Counted from the stretch's first letter, positions 8,855-17,293 are shown. The stretch is DNA of 64,000 nt from CAZRCG01 sp964598565 (GCA_964598565.1 CAZRCG010000004.1:62001-126000), one strand, 5' to 3'. Numbers and translations are program-made. The notes: a model not told the origin generated them from the sequence alone.

Positions 8855-9691
8855 TTACTTTATCACTCTACCTTCTGTTAGGACTGGAGGTTGCTCGGCC
8901 GTTGCGGCGGCATTGGCAGCTTGAGTGCCCGCTACGGCAAGATCTGTAAGCTGAGGGCCACAGTTAGCGGTCTTTGATGGTGAGGCCGTGACCGGCAAAT
9001 CTCCGCCAGCGTTTGCGCCTGTGCCGGGCGTGCTACTGCCCGGGGTAGTGTTAGGATTTCCGCCCGAGGGATTGTCGCTATTGCCGCCACTGGGATTTTG
9101 GGGATTTCCTCCGTTCGGACTAGGAGGATCATGGGGCCCGCTCGTTGAGTGACGGCCGCGAATACGATTGGCTATCTTTTTGGTGAGATATCCTGCGCCA
9201 AGTATTCCGAGGCCGGAGGCAGCGAACAACTTTACCTTCGGATACTTCTCATCAATGCTGAATACAGCATCTGCAGTATGCGCAAAGCCTACAATTTCTT
9301 TGGTAGACCCAACGACGCCTGCGACTCTGGCCACGGCATGGCTAACAAAGGTACGACTCTTGCTAGGGTTAGCATTCTGTACGCCATCGGCTCCGTGCAG
9401 GACGATATCGCCCGCCACCGTTCTGGTTTTCGGTGACGGGGGGGGTTCAGGAGCGGCAAAGTCGGGGCCGTCCGTCACTCCGCTAGATCCGCCTTCGCCC
9501 ACGGGTGTGGAAGGTGGGGTGCCCGAGGGTGTTGCGGCTGGGCTAGCACCGGGCTTGGCCTGAGCCTTAGAACTCTCGTCGTTGGCAGGAGTTGTCGATT
9601 CATAGTCTCTTGTACCGCAGGACGCTACCAACAGACCGAGAACGATCCATGCAAGACTATTTCTATTTCTCACAGTGTTTGTCTTCTTCAT
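8855..9691 (-). CDS. Proline/glycine-rich lipoprotein at end of T4SS-like operon
   Basis: A 278-residue lipoprotein with lipobox VASC near residue 25. After a Pro/Ser/Thr-rich linker comes a short conserved-looking core (residues ~90-170: DIVLHGADGVQN, GVVGSTKEIVGFAHTADAV, a hydrophobic LGILGAGYLTKKIA). It is followed by a low-complexity tract of NPSGGN-type units, then an Ala-rich end. ATGA overlap with the preceding gene (start 9691, upstream stop 9688) places it in the operon. Its family was not recognised. By position it could be a VirB7/TraV-like outer-membrane lipoprotein or a surface spacer. The Gly/Asn/Pro repeats suggest an extended, flexible region. Confidence 0.7.
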   Translation of the reverse strand: MKKTNTVRNRNSLAWIVLGLLVASCGTRDYESTTPANDESSKAQAKPGASPAATPSGTPPSTPVGEGGSSGVTDGPDFAAPEPPPSPKTRTVAGDIVLHGADGVQNANPSKSRTFVSHAVARVAGVVGSTKEIVGFAHTADAVFSIDEKYPKVKLFAASGLGILGAGYLTKKIANRIRGRHSTSGPHDPPSPNGGNPQNPSGGNSDNPSGGNPNTTPGSSTPGTGANAGGDLPVTASPSKTANCGPQLTDLAVAGTQAANAAATAEQPPVLTEGRVIK

Positions 9692-10341
9692 GGCGTCACC
9701 TCCAAAGACGGTGAAGTTGATTTTTGAGAATCTCTAAGAGATTCCGATTGAGAATCTTCTTCATTCCATCGAATCAGCGCCTCGTCCTGAAAATACCAGG
9801 GATGCGTTTCTCGACTCACAAAAAATCCTGGTCGCACAACTTCCCATGTATAGCGGGCAGACGTAATTTGCTCTTGCGAGGCTTCGGGCTCTAAATAGCG
9901 TCGACGAAAGGTCGGGTAGATCCAGCGGGTCTCATTGTCGAGAGAGAGCGAATGTTTTCGTAGCTGTTCTTGCCGTATAAAAAGCTCGTCCTTGGTTTCG
10001 ATAGATCCCAGCTTCATCACCTTATTTTGATTGTCTGGATCTTCCATCCATTTGCTGGTGAGACCCGACATAATATCGACCTTTTGCTGATCGAGCAGAT
10101 AGTAGTGCAGGGCGAGTGCTCCCATAAAACCCACCGCAAAAATACTCGAGGTAATGATGGTATTTTGAATTTCATAGCGGCGATCTTTTCCGTGATGAAC
10201 CACACCGTAACCTAAACCTGCCCCAACACTCGCACCCACGAGACCACCCACTAAGATTTTCGTGCGATGGGCCGAGCAGCTTTGGCCAAACGCCAGTACA
10301 GCAAGCAGCACGGTTATATTTCTTAACGTGGAAAACGACAT
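9688..10341 (-). CDS. Lipoprotein of the T4SS-like operon
   Basis: A 217-residue lipoprotein. ATG 10341 has AAGGA six bases upstream and is preferred over the GTG at 10356, which overlaps the virB10 stop as GTGA. The signal peptide ends with cysteine in AFGQSC. A glycine-rich hydrophobic segment follows (GGLVGASVGAGLGYGVV), then a second hydrophobic helix (SSIFAVGFMGALALHYYLL), then a soluble charged C-terminal half with several Trp and Tyr. The glycine-zipper-like first segment could insert in a membrane. It is translationally coupled to virB10 and could take the VirB7 place, but no VirB7 sequence motif is seen. Confidence 0.65.
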   Translation of the reverse strand: MSFSTLRNITVLLAVLAFGQSCSAHRTKILVGGLVGASVGAGLGYGVVHHGKDRRYEIQNTIITSSIFAVGFMGALALHYYLLDQQKVDIMSGLTSKWMEDPDNQNKVMKLGSIETKDELFIRQEQLRKHSLSLDNETRWIYPTFRRRYLEPEASQEQITSARYTWEVVRPGFFVSRETHPWYFQDEALIRWNEEDSQSESLRDSQKSTSPSLEVTP

Positions 10342-10352
10342 ACAGATTCCTT

Positions 10353-11393
10353 TCACTCGATTCTCTTTCCGTCTGGAATACTAAATTTTTCTGTAAACAC
10401 CGCAAAAATCTGCTCGCCTGAAGGCACCACCACGTACTCGATGGCGCGACGTCGTATATCGTTCATAATTTCATCGGCCACCCGGAACGACGAACTACCC
10501 ACACCTTCGAGCACTTGGTTCGTAACCGTTGGGGTAGGTCGTTGGCCTAAAACCGTGGTTTCTCTTTCTTTCGCAGCATCGGCAAAGCCTTCAATGAAAC
10601 CAAACGCCATCACGGTAGAATAGGTTTCGAGCTCATTTGAAAAAAATATGCCATTCAGTTCTGCAAAGAGCTGCTTAGACAACGCCGTGGCCTGAATGGG
10701 ATATTCAACGCCCTTTGGCGAAACAAGAGTCTGAAAGCGCACATCCACTCCTCTTAGAGCCGAGTTCAGACTTGCACGTCCGATGAGGCGGCTTCCTACA
10801 GGGATACGTCGTGAGGGATGGCTAGGATCTTGAAACTCATGGGTCGTTTGCGCCATCACAAATCGCTCTTGAACCGAAGTTTTTATGGGCATGATGAGCT
10901 GCGCACGAAATACAGAGCCCGTCGGAATATAGATGTCGGTCGCTCGTTTGCCGGCTAAATCTTTAAAGCCACTGTCGGTCTTCGCACTGCGACCAAAAGC
11001 CCCGTCTAGAGTTACGAAGGGCTTAGTGCTCTTCGAGGCGGCTGTCGCACCACGGCTCTTTACAGTGCCTGAACTATAAGCTGTCACGGAGTTGGCCGAT
11101 GAAGGGGGCATTGCCTCGGAGGACGACTCTAAGTTTGGAGCGGCTGAATTTGCCTGAGCTTGTAGTGCGAGAGTCTGCGCGCCCGGTGCAGCTGCTGCAG
11201 TGTTGAGCTCCGAAGATGGTAAAGATGCCTCTTCAGAAGTGCTGAAGATCGACCCTTGAGAAAGCAGCTTAGTGGAGTACGGTGATGTCGACAGAGCGTA
11301 GCCGAGCACTATCACCGAAGCTGCCACCAAAAGGCTTATCCATGGCCAAAGATTGAGTCTATTCCATACCAGCCAAAGTCGGTCAGCATTCAT
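10353..11393 (-). CDS. VirB10/TrbI-family T4SS core protein
   Basis: VirB10 proteins span the envelope and carry the energy signal to the outer-membrane pore of type IV secretion systems. This 346-residue protein has a short cytoplasmic N-terminus, one membrane helix near residues 17-35 (WPWISLLVAASVIVLGYAL), an Ala/Ser-rich periplasmic linker, and a C-terminal TrbI/VirB10 domain. That domain shows IPTGSVFRAQLIMPIKTSV, RRIPVGSRLIGRASLN, a helical hairpin region with FGFIEGFADAA, and a final VVPSGEQIFAVFTE strand. Family proteins are usually 370-430 residues, so it is on the short side. It overlaps both neighbours by four bases. Confidence 0.8.
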   Translation of the reverse strand: MNADRLWLVWNRLNLWPWISLLVAASVIVLGYALSTSPYSTKLLSQGSIFSTSEEASLPSSELNTAAAAPGAQTLALQAQANSAAPNLESSSEAMPPSSANSVTAYSSGTVKSRGATAASKSTKPFVTLDGAFGRSAKTDSGFKDLAGKRATDIYIPTGSVFRAQLIMPIKTSVQERFVMAQTTHEFQDPSHPSRRIPVGSRLIGRASLNSALRGVDVRFQTLVSPKGVEYPIQATALSKQLFAELNGIFFSNELETYSTVMAFGFIEGFADAAKERETTVLGQRPTPTVTNQVLEGVGSSSFRVADEIMNDIRRRAIEYVVVPSGEQIFAVFTEKFSIPDGKRIE

Positions 11394-12013
11394 AGGGGGC
11401 AGTCCTTTCTAAACACCTGCTTAATTTTTACGAGAGAATCACCCTCGGTGCTTCCGACCAAATGAAGTTTGAACTGAAGCTGATTGCCACCCTTAAATAA
11501 GACAAAGAGATTTGTGGCATAGGTATGGTCGAGCTGCTGAATCATCTGCCGAGATGAAGAGATATTGTTTTCTCTCATAGCTTCTGCAATTGCCTCCTGG
11601 GAAATAGTAGAAATAATAGCGACAGAGCGCGGCGCCTCGGCGTTACTAGAGATGGAGAATTTCGTGTCTGTGGCGGTCAGCGTTTGAATAGGAATGGTCT
11701 CAAATACCAGTTGGGTGACCATTCCTAGACCCACTCTAATTGCGACAATATCGCATGACGAGGCTTCGACTTGCCGCAGCCCTTGCGGATGCTGGCGTTC
11801 AACTTGGGTCTGGGGGTTAATCACCTTCGGCTTAACGTGATTCTTCGCATAATTATTAGGATGATTCTTAGGCTGAATCTGTGGCGTATTCGTTATCGCA
11901 GACGTTGGCAGACCGGCGAGCGCAGTGTTGGCTCCCACAGCTGCGGACACCGACAAATACTCTGCGCCCAGACAGAGAAGAGCCATTAATTTTATACCCA
12001 AACTACTCGTCAT
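11390..12013 (-). CDS. VirB9/TraK-like T4SS secretin-ring protein
   Basis: A 207-residue exported protein with an N-terminal signal (LGIKLMALLCLGAEYLSVSA) and a linker rich in Asn, Pro and Gln. The core resembles the N-terminal beta domain of VirB9/TraK proteins: IRVGLGMVTQLVFETIPIQT, FSISSN, then TNLFVLFKGGNQLQFKLHLV. The separate C-terminal domain of VirB9 that contacts VirB7 is not evident, as in shorter TraK-type members. The position directly before virB10 and the four-base overlap support the call. I am fairly sure of the fold and less sure of VirB9 versus TraK. Confidence 0.65.
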   Translation of the reverse strand: MTSSLGIKLMALLCLGAEYLSVSAAVGANTALAGLPTSAITNTPQIQPKNHPNNYAKNHVKPKVINPQTQVERQHPQGLRQVEASSCDIVAIRVGLGMVTQLVFETIPIQTLTATDTKFSISSNAEAPRSVAIISTISQEAIAEAMRENNISSSRQMIQQLDHTYATNLFVLFKGGNQLQFKLHLVGSTEGDSLVKIKQVFRKDCPL

Positions 12014-13871
12014 CGTTCAAATCTCCCTGAAAGGGATTCTTACCCTGGCCTGGCCTTTGATTGTCGAAGCCCGTAAATCGGCCTTCAAAATCATAGAGCC
12101 ATCCAAACTTATTATGAAATCGCTCCACCTTCTTGCGGTAGGCCTTAAGCGTAACGAAATCATTGGAGTTTAGATCCCTGTGGTCTATACCACATTTCTC
12201 CATATCGTGAGCTTTGTCAGAACTAAGAGGTCCCAAATACTCGCGGGCCTTGAGGCGTTCTTTTGCAAAGTTCTCAGGAGATGTCTCTTTACTAAACGAT
12301 TTTTTTATTCGACCCAACCACTGAAGTCCTGATTTTACAGGGGGTTTCCAGACAAAACGATCTAAGGCTCCTCTGCCACCCGTAGGCGTTGGTGGGGTCG
12401 GATTCGTTCCCTCTAAATCAACCGCTATAGCCGGCAGATCAACTTTCGGGAGTATACTATCGGAGCCGCCATGCGAGCTCCCGCCCCTTAAGCTCGAAGC
12501 TCCCGAATGTCCGGCATGATGGGCGCCACCGTGACCTTCATGGTGGCCCTGATGAGACGTATGATCGCTGTGCTCATGGTGTTCGTCATGGTGATGTTCA
12601 TGGTGATCGTTGTGCTCATGGTGTTCACTATGGCCGCCGTGTTCACCATGTTCATGATGGTCGCCATGGCCTCCGTGATCATCGTGGCCACCATGATCGT
12701 GAGCGTGATGGTCGTCATGGCCATGATGATCATGATGCTCATGATGTTCATGGGCGTGATGAGCGGCATGCTCTGCTGTATGCAGCGCATGATGAAGTTT
12801 ATGAGCGACATGATGAGCATGTTGAGCGTGGCCGTGTTCATGAACAATCTCTCCAAGACTAATATATTTTTCAGCGCTATGGGCAAAATGAAAGCCGTGA
12901 AAGCCCGCCCCTGCAATACTGCGACCTGCCATAGATGCCAAACCCTGAGCGCCTGTAAGCCCTAAGGCGATACCAGCAAACCTCAGAAGAGGGCTAATGA
13001 TGGAGGAGCCGACGTGTACACAAAACTTCTTCGTTAAAGAAGGCACAAAGAGCGTCATCACAATCATGCTAAGTTGAAACGCGATCTCACCCATCATTCC
13101 AACCTCAGGTGCATTAGCCCCCAAAGGATTACTTTGCTGGGCCAAGGAGTTCATGCCTCTAATGAGCAGAAAAGTTGTAGGCCAAAGCATGACAACAAGA
13201 AATTCCTGCAGCAATTCAAGCAGCGCTTCAAGGTGCTCCGAAAAAATAGTGCGGGCGATGACAAAGGGGCCTAGAAGAACAAAGAAATAAAAATATGCAT
13301 TATAAAAAACTTCGATAATGATTTTTGCCGCACCAATTGCGATGCCGCATAACGTAGCCACGATATTTAACACGAGGCTCTGGCCTGCCTGCCCAAAAAA
13401 TCCATTGGGTCCAAAAAAATCCTGCCAGTTGATAATAATACTCTTGAGGCTCTCGAAAGTGTTTACGATGGGCACAAGACCATTGAAGGTTTGACCGTGA
13501 AAAATCTCGGATACAAGATAGAGATTAAACCCATCGACGGCTGATTTCAGTTCAACGACGATAATTGGCCACAGCCCAATAAAGAGGGCGCATAAGGCGA
13601 AGTCCCAGACCTTGCCTTGCAGATCAAGACCTTCAAACGCTCGTAGCGCGTAGATTGCGATAAATATAAGAAACAGTAGCCCTAACAGCTGCAGCGAGAT
13701 ATTTCCGTAGCGACTTGCAAGCGATTCGATAGTCGCGTTATCAAATACCCAAAGTCGCAGAGTGTCGGCAGCTCCTGCGTCTAAAGCCGCAGCCACCTTT
13801 TGTTTAGCAAGGCTTTTGTCGGAGACGTTTGCAATAAGCTGACTAAGATACAATAAATTCATATCAATCAC
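12003..13871 (-). CDS. VirB6/TrbL-like membrane protein with histidine-rich domain
   Basis: A 622-residue polytopic protein. Residues ~55-320 hold about six or seven membrane helices (LQLLGLLFLIFIAIYALRA, WDFALCALFIGLWPIIVVE, YFYFFVLLGPFVIART, FLVVMLWPTTFLL, FQLSMIVMTLFVPSLT). A Trp-containing central loop precedes several of them, as in VirB6/TrbL/TraG-N inner-membrane channel components. Residues ~344-457 contain about 50 histidines in HH, HEH and DHH runs with Asp, Glu and Gly. A basic, soluble tail of about 165 residues follows. GTG 13871 overlaps the upstream stop as GTGA; ATG 13862 is an alternative. VirB6 helps form the inner-membrane passage. The His domain is not a normal part of the family. 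Confidence 0.75.
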   Translation of the reverse strand: MIDMNLLYLSQLIANVSDKSLAKQKVAAALDAGAADTLRLWVFDNATIESLASRYGNISLQLLGLLFLIFIAIYALRAFEGLDLQGKVWDFALCALFIGLWPIIVVELKSAVDGFNLYLVSEIFHGQTFNGLVPIVNTFESLKSIIINWQDFFGPNGFFGQAGQSLVLNIVATLCGIAIGAAKIIIEVFYNAYFYFFVLLGPFVIARTIFSEHLEALLELLQEFLVVMLWPTTFLLIRGMNSLAQQSNPLGANAPEVGMMGEIAFQLSMIVMTLFVPSLTKKFCVHVGSSIISPLLRFAGIALGLTGAQGLASMAGRSIAGAGFHGFHFAHSAEKYISLGEIVHEHGHAQHAHHVAHKLHHALHTAEHAAHHAHEHHEHHDHHGHDDHHAHDHGGHDDHGGHGDHHEHGEHGGHSEHHEHNDHHEHHHDEHHEHSDHTSHQGHHEGHGGAHHAGHSGASSLRGGSSHGGSDSILPKVDLPAIAVDLEGTNPTPPTPTGGRGALDRFVWKPPVKSGLQWLGRIKKSFSKETSPENFAKERLKAREYLGPLSSDKAHDMEKCGIDHRDLNSNDFVTLKAYRKKVERFHNKFGWLYDFEGRFTGFDNQRPGQGKNPFQGDLNDDE

Positions 13872-14098
13872 TTAGGGGGTATTTTGTTCGGAATATTAAA
13901 AAATCGGTCGATCTTAATGATCGCCCTGTGCATTTCATCAATTTGTTTCTGCATTCGTTTCATTTCTTCGTTTTGAGCCTGCATCTCTTTTTGTGTGGCC
14001 TGCATTTGTTTCGCAATCGACAAGAGTTCTTCGGCCGCGAACGGGATGAGAGCAGGATGAGTAGAAATCAAAGAGGCAAATAATACGAGCGACATCAT
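13868..14098 (-). CDS. Small exported coiled-coil protein in the VirB5 position
   Basis: A 76-residue protein with an N-terminal hydrophobic signal (MMSLVLFASLISTHPALIPFA). A heptad-like helix follows, rich in Gln, Glu, Met and Lys (IAKQMQATQKEMQAQNEEMK), then a short tail. It lies exactly between virB4 and virB6, where virB5 sits in classical operons, and overlaps both by four bases. VirB5 proteins are ~200 residues and largely helical, so this could be a minimal analogue or only a small accessory subunit. No family was recognised. Confidence 0.65.
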   Translation of the reverse strand: MMSLVLFASLISTHPALIPFAAEELLSIAKQMQATQKEMQAQNEEMKRMQKQIDEMHRAIIKIDRFFNIPNKIPPK

Positions 14099-16434
14099 TT
14101 TGTTAGATCCTCCACGACAGATAAAAATTTCTCAGAGAATGATCCAACCTTCTTCGCCATGCGTTCACGAAGTTTTTCGTTCTCCATAGGAACCGTGGTC
14201 GCTAAGAGATATTCCGACAGATTGGGGCTGTATCGAATCACCGTCTTGCGATCATCGACCATTAAAAAAATATCACTATAAGACCCCTTCTTTCGGCTAA
14301 GGCGACGAATGGCCTCCACTTCTTCGGCTTTGAGACCCAAAGGCTCCGCAAAATGTTTGGGGTCTCCGCGTTGCTGCAAAATCGCTTTCATCTGAGTATT
14401 TTGTAAAATCGAGGCTCCAGCAGAATTGGAAGTCACTTTTTCAAGATCTTGGGTGATGATAAAAACCGAAGCATTGTATTTTCGTACCGTCGAAATGAGC
14501 TCGTCAACAAAGGCGGGCTGGGCCTTGAGCAGCGTGAAGGCAACTTCATCAAGAACCACAAACGAGAAGCGCTGAGCATTTGCTCGCAGCACGGCCCAAA
14601 GGCTGGAACACAAAATCAACTGCACCACCCTAGAGAGATCAGAAAATTCATTGAGTCCTTTTAAATCGAAGGTCATCATAGGGGAGTCGAGCGACATCAT
14701 GTTCGAGCTATCAAGGTAATTGCCATAAAAACTAGGAGCACACCAACGATCGAGTAAGAGGGCGAGCCGCGCTGCGCCACTTTGTTTCAACTGATCGCGA
14801 ATCTGTGTGATGGGGCGCTTAGGCAGTAAATCGGCCTCAAAGTAGGGGATGAGAATATCTTTTAGAATCGACTTTTCTTCGATGGTAGGCATTCGATTTT
14901 CATCGCGCAGCATTTCCCAGAACACGAGTTGAATATGCTCTCGCCGCTTACTTTCTTCGACGGCATCTCGGGCTTTTGGCAAAAAGAAGGGGCTAAGAGA
15001 AAACTCAGATCGAGCGTCGAAATGCACGCAGCTGCCCCCAAGAAAATTAGTCAGTTTTTCGTACGAGCCGCCCACATCCACAATAAAAATCTGAGGGTTT
15101 AGGCTCTGACTTTGCAGAAGAACAGAGTTCACAAAGAAGCTTTTTCCTGAGCCGCTCGTTCCGCTGACAAGCCAATTATAATTGGCCAGCCCTTGCGCCG
15201 AAGGATGAATTGAAAATACCTGTCCATCGAGCGTGCGGTAGGTGGCAATGGGCCGATCGGCACCCGTCGATGTTTGAAACAGGGGCAAAAAGTGAACGCC
15301 ATTTGACGATAAAAGAGTCTGATTGCAAATTTCATAGCCTCTAAACGTCGGCAAGCTCTCTAGATAGCAATCAAAGGCGCCTAAATAGGGCTCTTTAAAT
15401 TCCATAAATCCGAGGCGACTTTGGGCATTGAGAAATTCATTGAGGGCCCAGCGCTGTAAATATTCATAGTCAGCGGTGGCGCGAAGACTGACAGTCATTC
15501 CAAACGACAGAAGACAATCATTGCTTTGGTTGAGTCGTCCTAAAAGAGAATCAAGTTCTTGAAAGCGAGCGTCGGCTTCAAGGTCTCCAGCCTGACGGCG
15601 CGAGTTCATTCCAAACAGAACCCGTCGTTTTCGGTCGAGCCGGCCATAGAGTTCTTTGGCATCTTTGCCGATAAATCGCAGCGTTAAATCAAAGGTGGCG
15701 GGAATCGTCGTCAGAGCAAGCATCATTCCCATTTGGGAGAATCGCTCCGGCAACGTTTGAAGATGGAGGGCTCGAAGTCGATCTTCGTTAATGCGAATAT
15801 CGGAGGGAAAAATATCAATTTCGGGCCACGACTCTGCAGCATCTTCTGTCGAAATATACGAGGGCCCGTTGGCTCGCGAGGCTACCAGGGACTGAATTCG
15901 AAGACCTGACAGGGGATTGGCCTTGATACTGCGCTCATTCAGAATCTGCTCCCATTCCGATCGTTTTTGAAGAATATTTTGGGTGCGAACCTCTAGGCTA
16001 TCTTTCTCATCGTAGGTTTTAGAAAAAACCCAAACCAACTGCGATGAAAAGAATAACGGATTTTTAGGATCAATCTCTGATAAAAACTGATTCATCCGCT
16101 TCATGATGAGTCGACGAGCCGCAGGATTTTTGGTGAGTTCTAACTCACTCATCTTCGCTTCGATGAGACGCTCATAGTCGCAGGTCTTGGAGAAGATGAT
16201 TTGAACTTCTTCGCCAGGGTTGAGGCGTAAGAGCGGGCGCCAAGAGGCCGCCAGATTATCCCAGTCGTTTGCCGAGTAAAACAAAGGGTCCACACCTTGA
16301 ATTTCAAATACCACTGATGAGCGTCCCTTTTCTTGATGCACCACTCCAGCGTCCTCGAGGGCGACAAGGTCCCAGTAGTCCGCCAGAGACTTCGACTTAT
16401 TTTTCGAGGCGCCATTTTTGTCTGACGACCTCAT
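14095..16434 (-). CDS. VirB4/TraC-family T4SS ATPase
   Basis: VirB4 is the conserved ATPase that drives pilus assembly and substrate transfer. The 779-residue size fits VirB4/TraC. Walker A GTSGSGKSFFVNS is near residue 430, followed by IFIVDVGGSYEKL, where VirB4/TraC proteins have a D-x-G-x-S block. Walker B is FSFVVLDEVAF, and the later ITQDLEKV and SILQNTQMK blocks match the family. The N-terminal ~400 residues form the usual VirB4 domain. ATG 16434 overlaps virB3 by four bases. This is the most certain member of the cluster and anchors the type IV secretion call. Confidence 0.92.
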   Translation of the reverse strand: MRSSDKNGASKNKSKSLADYWDLVALEDAGVVHQEKGRSSVVFEIQGVDPLFYSANDWDNLAASWRPLLRLNPGEEVQIIFSKTCDYERLIEAKMSELELTKNPAARRLIMKRMNQFLSEIDPKNPLFFSSQLVWVFSKTYDEKDSLEVRTQNILQKRSEWEQILNERSIKANPLSGLRIQSLVASRANGPSYISTEDAAESWPEIDIFPSDIRINEDRLRALHLQTLPERFSQMGMMLALTTIPATFDLTLRFIGKDAKELYGRLDRKRRVLFGMNSRRQAGDLEADARFQELDSLLGRLNQSNDCLLSFGMTVSLRATADYEYLQRWALNEFLNAQSRLGFMEFKEPYLGAFDCYLESLPTFRGYEICNQTLLSSNGVHFLPLFQTSTGADRPIATYRTLDGQVFSIHPSAQGLANYNWLVSGTSGSGKSFFVNSVLLQSQSLNPQIFIVDVGGSYEKLTNFLGGSCVHFDARSEFSLSPFFLPKARDAVEESKRREHIQLVFWEMLRDENRMPTIEEKSILKDILIPYFEADLLPKRPITQIRDQLKQSGAARLALLLDRWCAPSFYGNYLDSSNMMSLDSPMMTFDLKGLNEFSDLSRVVQLILCSSLWAVLRANAQRFSFVVLDEVAFTLLKAQPAFVDELISTVRKYNASVFIITQDLEKVTSNSAGASILQNTQMKAILQQRGDPKHFAEPLGLKAEEVEAIRRLSRKKGSYSDIFLMVDDRKTVIRYSPNLSEYLLATTVPMENEKLRERMAKKVGSFSEKFLSVVEDLTK

Positions 16435-16766
16435 ATCGAGACCTCTTTATGAGTATTAGATGGAGCTTTCGAAGAGAGGCGAAGACCGGTTGACGACGTG
16501 AGACGACGATGAAGTTTTGCAGGAAGCATGCAAAATCGCACCAGGCGTAGAGTAAAGCGCCGTTCAAAGCGCCGATTGAGATGCCTAATGAAGGCACCCA
16601 AAAATACAACTAAGAGCCCGGCTAAGAGACTGTGAAGTTTGGTGAATGATAGGACATTCGATAATACGAGAAAGAGACCCGTTAGAACGCCCAGCTCTAA
16701 AAGACTAAAGCCTAAAATCTCAAGTCGGTGATTTAATGATCTGTAAATCGGCAGTCGAGCGCTCAT
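16431..16766 (-). CDS. VirB3/TraL-like T4SS membrane protein
   Basis: A 111-residue protein with RLPIYRSLNHRLEILGFSL at the start, then two adjacent membrane helices (LLELGVLTGLFLVLSNVL and LHSLLAGLLVVFLGAFI) and a basic tail (RRFERRFTLRLVRF). VirB3/TraL proteins are ~100 residues with a short N-terminal 'P.yrsLn' motif and two helices, and usually precede virB4 as here. It helps hold VirB4 at the membrane. The four-base overlap with virB4 supports coupling. Confidence 0.75.
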   Translation of the reverse strand: MSARLPIYRSLNHRLEILGFSLLELGVLTGLFLVLSNVLSFTKLHSLLAGLLVVFLGAFIRHLNRRFERRFTLRLVRFCMLPAKLHRRLTSSTGLRLSSKAPSNTHKEVSI

Positions 16767-16804
16767 AAGTCTCCCTTAAATTGCTCTCCCTCCTAGGAGA
16801 GCAA

Positions 16805-17110
16805 TTAGACGAAGAAACGCAAAATGGTTTCAGCAGAGTTAACAACCACAAGGCCAATAATGCCGTAGATGATTCTCTGAACGGCCGAGCTATCGCCTCG
16901 TGCGAGCAAAAAGCCACTCCACGCCATAATCGCAATAATGATGACATTAAGGATGCCCACCATCTTGGTGGTAAGATCGCTAATGATACCGCCGACGGGG
17001 CCTGCCGAGGGTACGGCGAGCACATCGCTGGGAATCCCAAATGTCAGCAGCAAGACGATGCCGACTCCGCTTAAAAGTCCAATATTTCGAAGAAGATAGG
17101 TATTAACCAT
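16805..17110 (-). CDS. VirB2-like pilin
   Basis: A 101-residue protein from ATG 17110, which has AAAGGA six bases upstream; an open frame from 17143 is a less likely start. A signal peptide (NIGLLSGVGIVLLLTFGIPS, cleavage after VLA) leaves a small mature protein. It has two hydrophobic helices (MVGILNVIIIAIMAWSGFLL and IYGIIGLVVVNSAETILRF) joined by a short polar loop (ARGDSSAVQR). That is the plan of VirB2/TrbC pilins. It is the first gene of the operon and ends 38 bases before virB3. It would build the extracellular pilus or the transfer channel lining. Confidence 0.8.
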   Translation of the reverse strand: MVNTYLLRNIGLLSGVGIVLLLTFGIPSDVLAVPSAGPVGGIISDLTTKMVGILNVIIIAIMAWSGFLLARGDSSAVQRIIYGIIGLVVVNSAETILRFFV

Positions 17111-17179
17111 GGTAAATCCTTTATATAAATATTTAGATCTCACGTTCTCGTTGCTTGGTACGAAGTTGGCCCGCTAAGT

Positions 17180-17230
17180 GTCGCCGATTTAGAGCTTTAG
17201 CTTAGAGGGAGAAAACTTCCCTTTGGCGAC
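17180..17230 (-). promoter_or_regulatory. Imperfect hairpin in the leader of the T4SS-like operon
   Basis: GTCGCC at 17180-17185 can pair with GGCGAC at 17225-17230. Inside it AGGGA (17206-17210) pairs with TCCCT (17218-17222) around a 7-base loop. It lies 70-120 bases upstream of the virB2 start on the transcribed minus strand and could be a leader structure. It lacks a U-tract on either strand, so a terminator is unlikely. Confidence 0.35.
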
Positions 17231-17293
17231 TCCTGGTTATCACATGTAGACCCACGCAACAAGGGGGTCAGACCTAGTATTTTCAGCGTGTTT

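Noticed and set aside
9168..9563. 131-codon plus-strand frame opposite the Gly/Pro-rich lipoprotein
   Set aside because: Antisense of low-complexity coding sequence, with no ribosome-binding site; the minus-strand gene is coupled to its operon.
12507..12965. Long Met/Val-rich frame on the plus strand across the His-rich part of virB6
   Set aside because: It is the antisense of CAT/CAC-rich codons (ATG/GTG), which gives an artificial hydrophobic protein.
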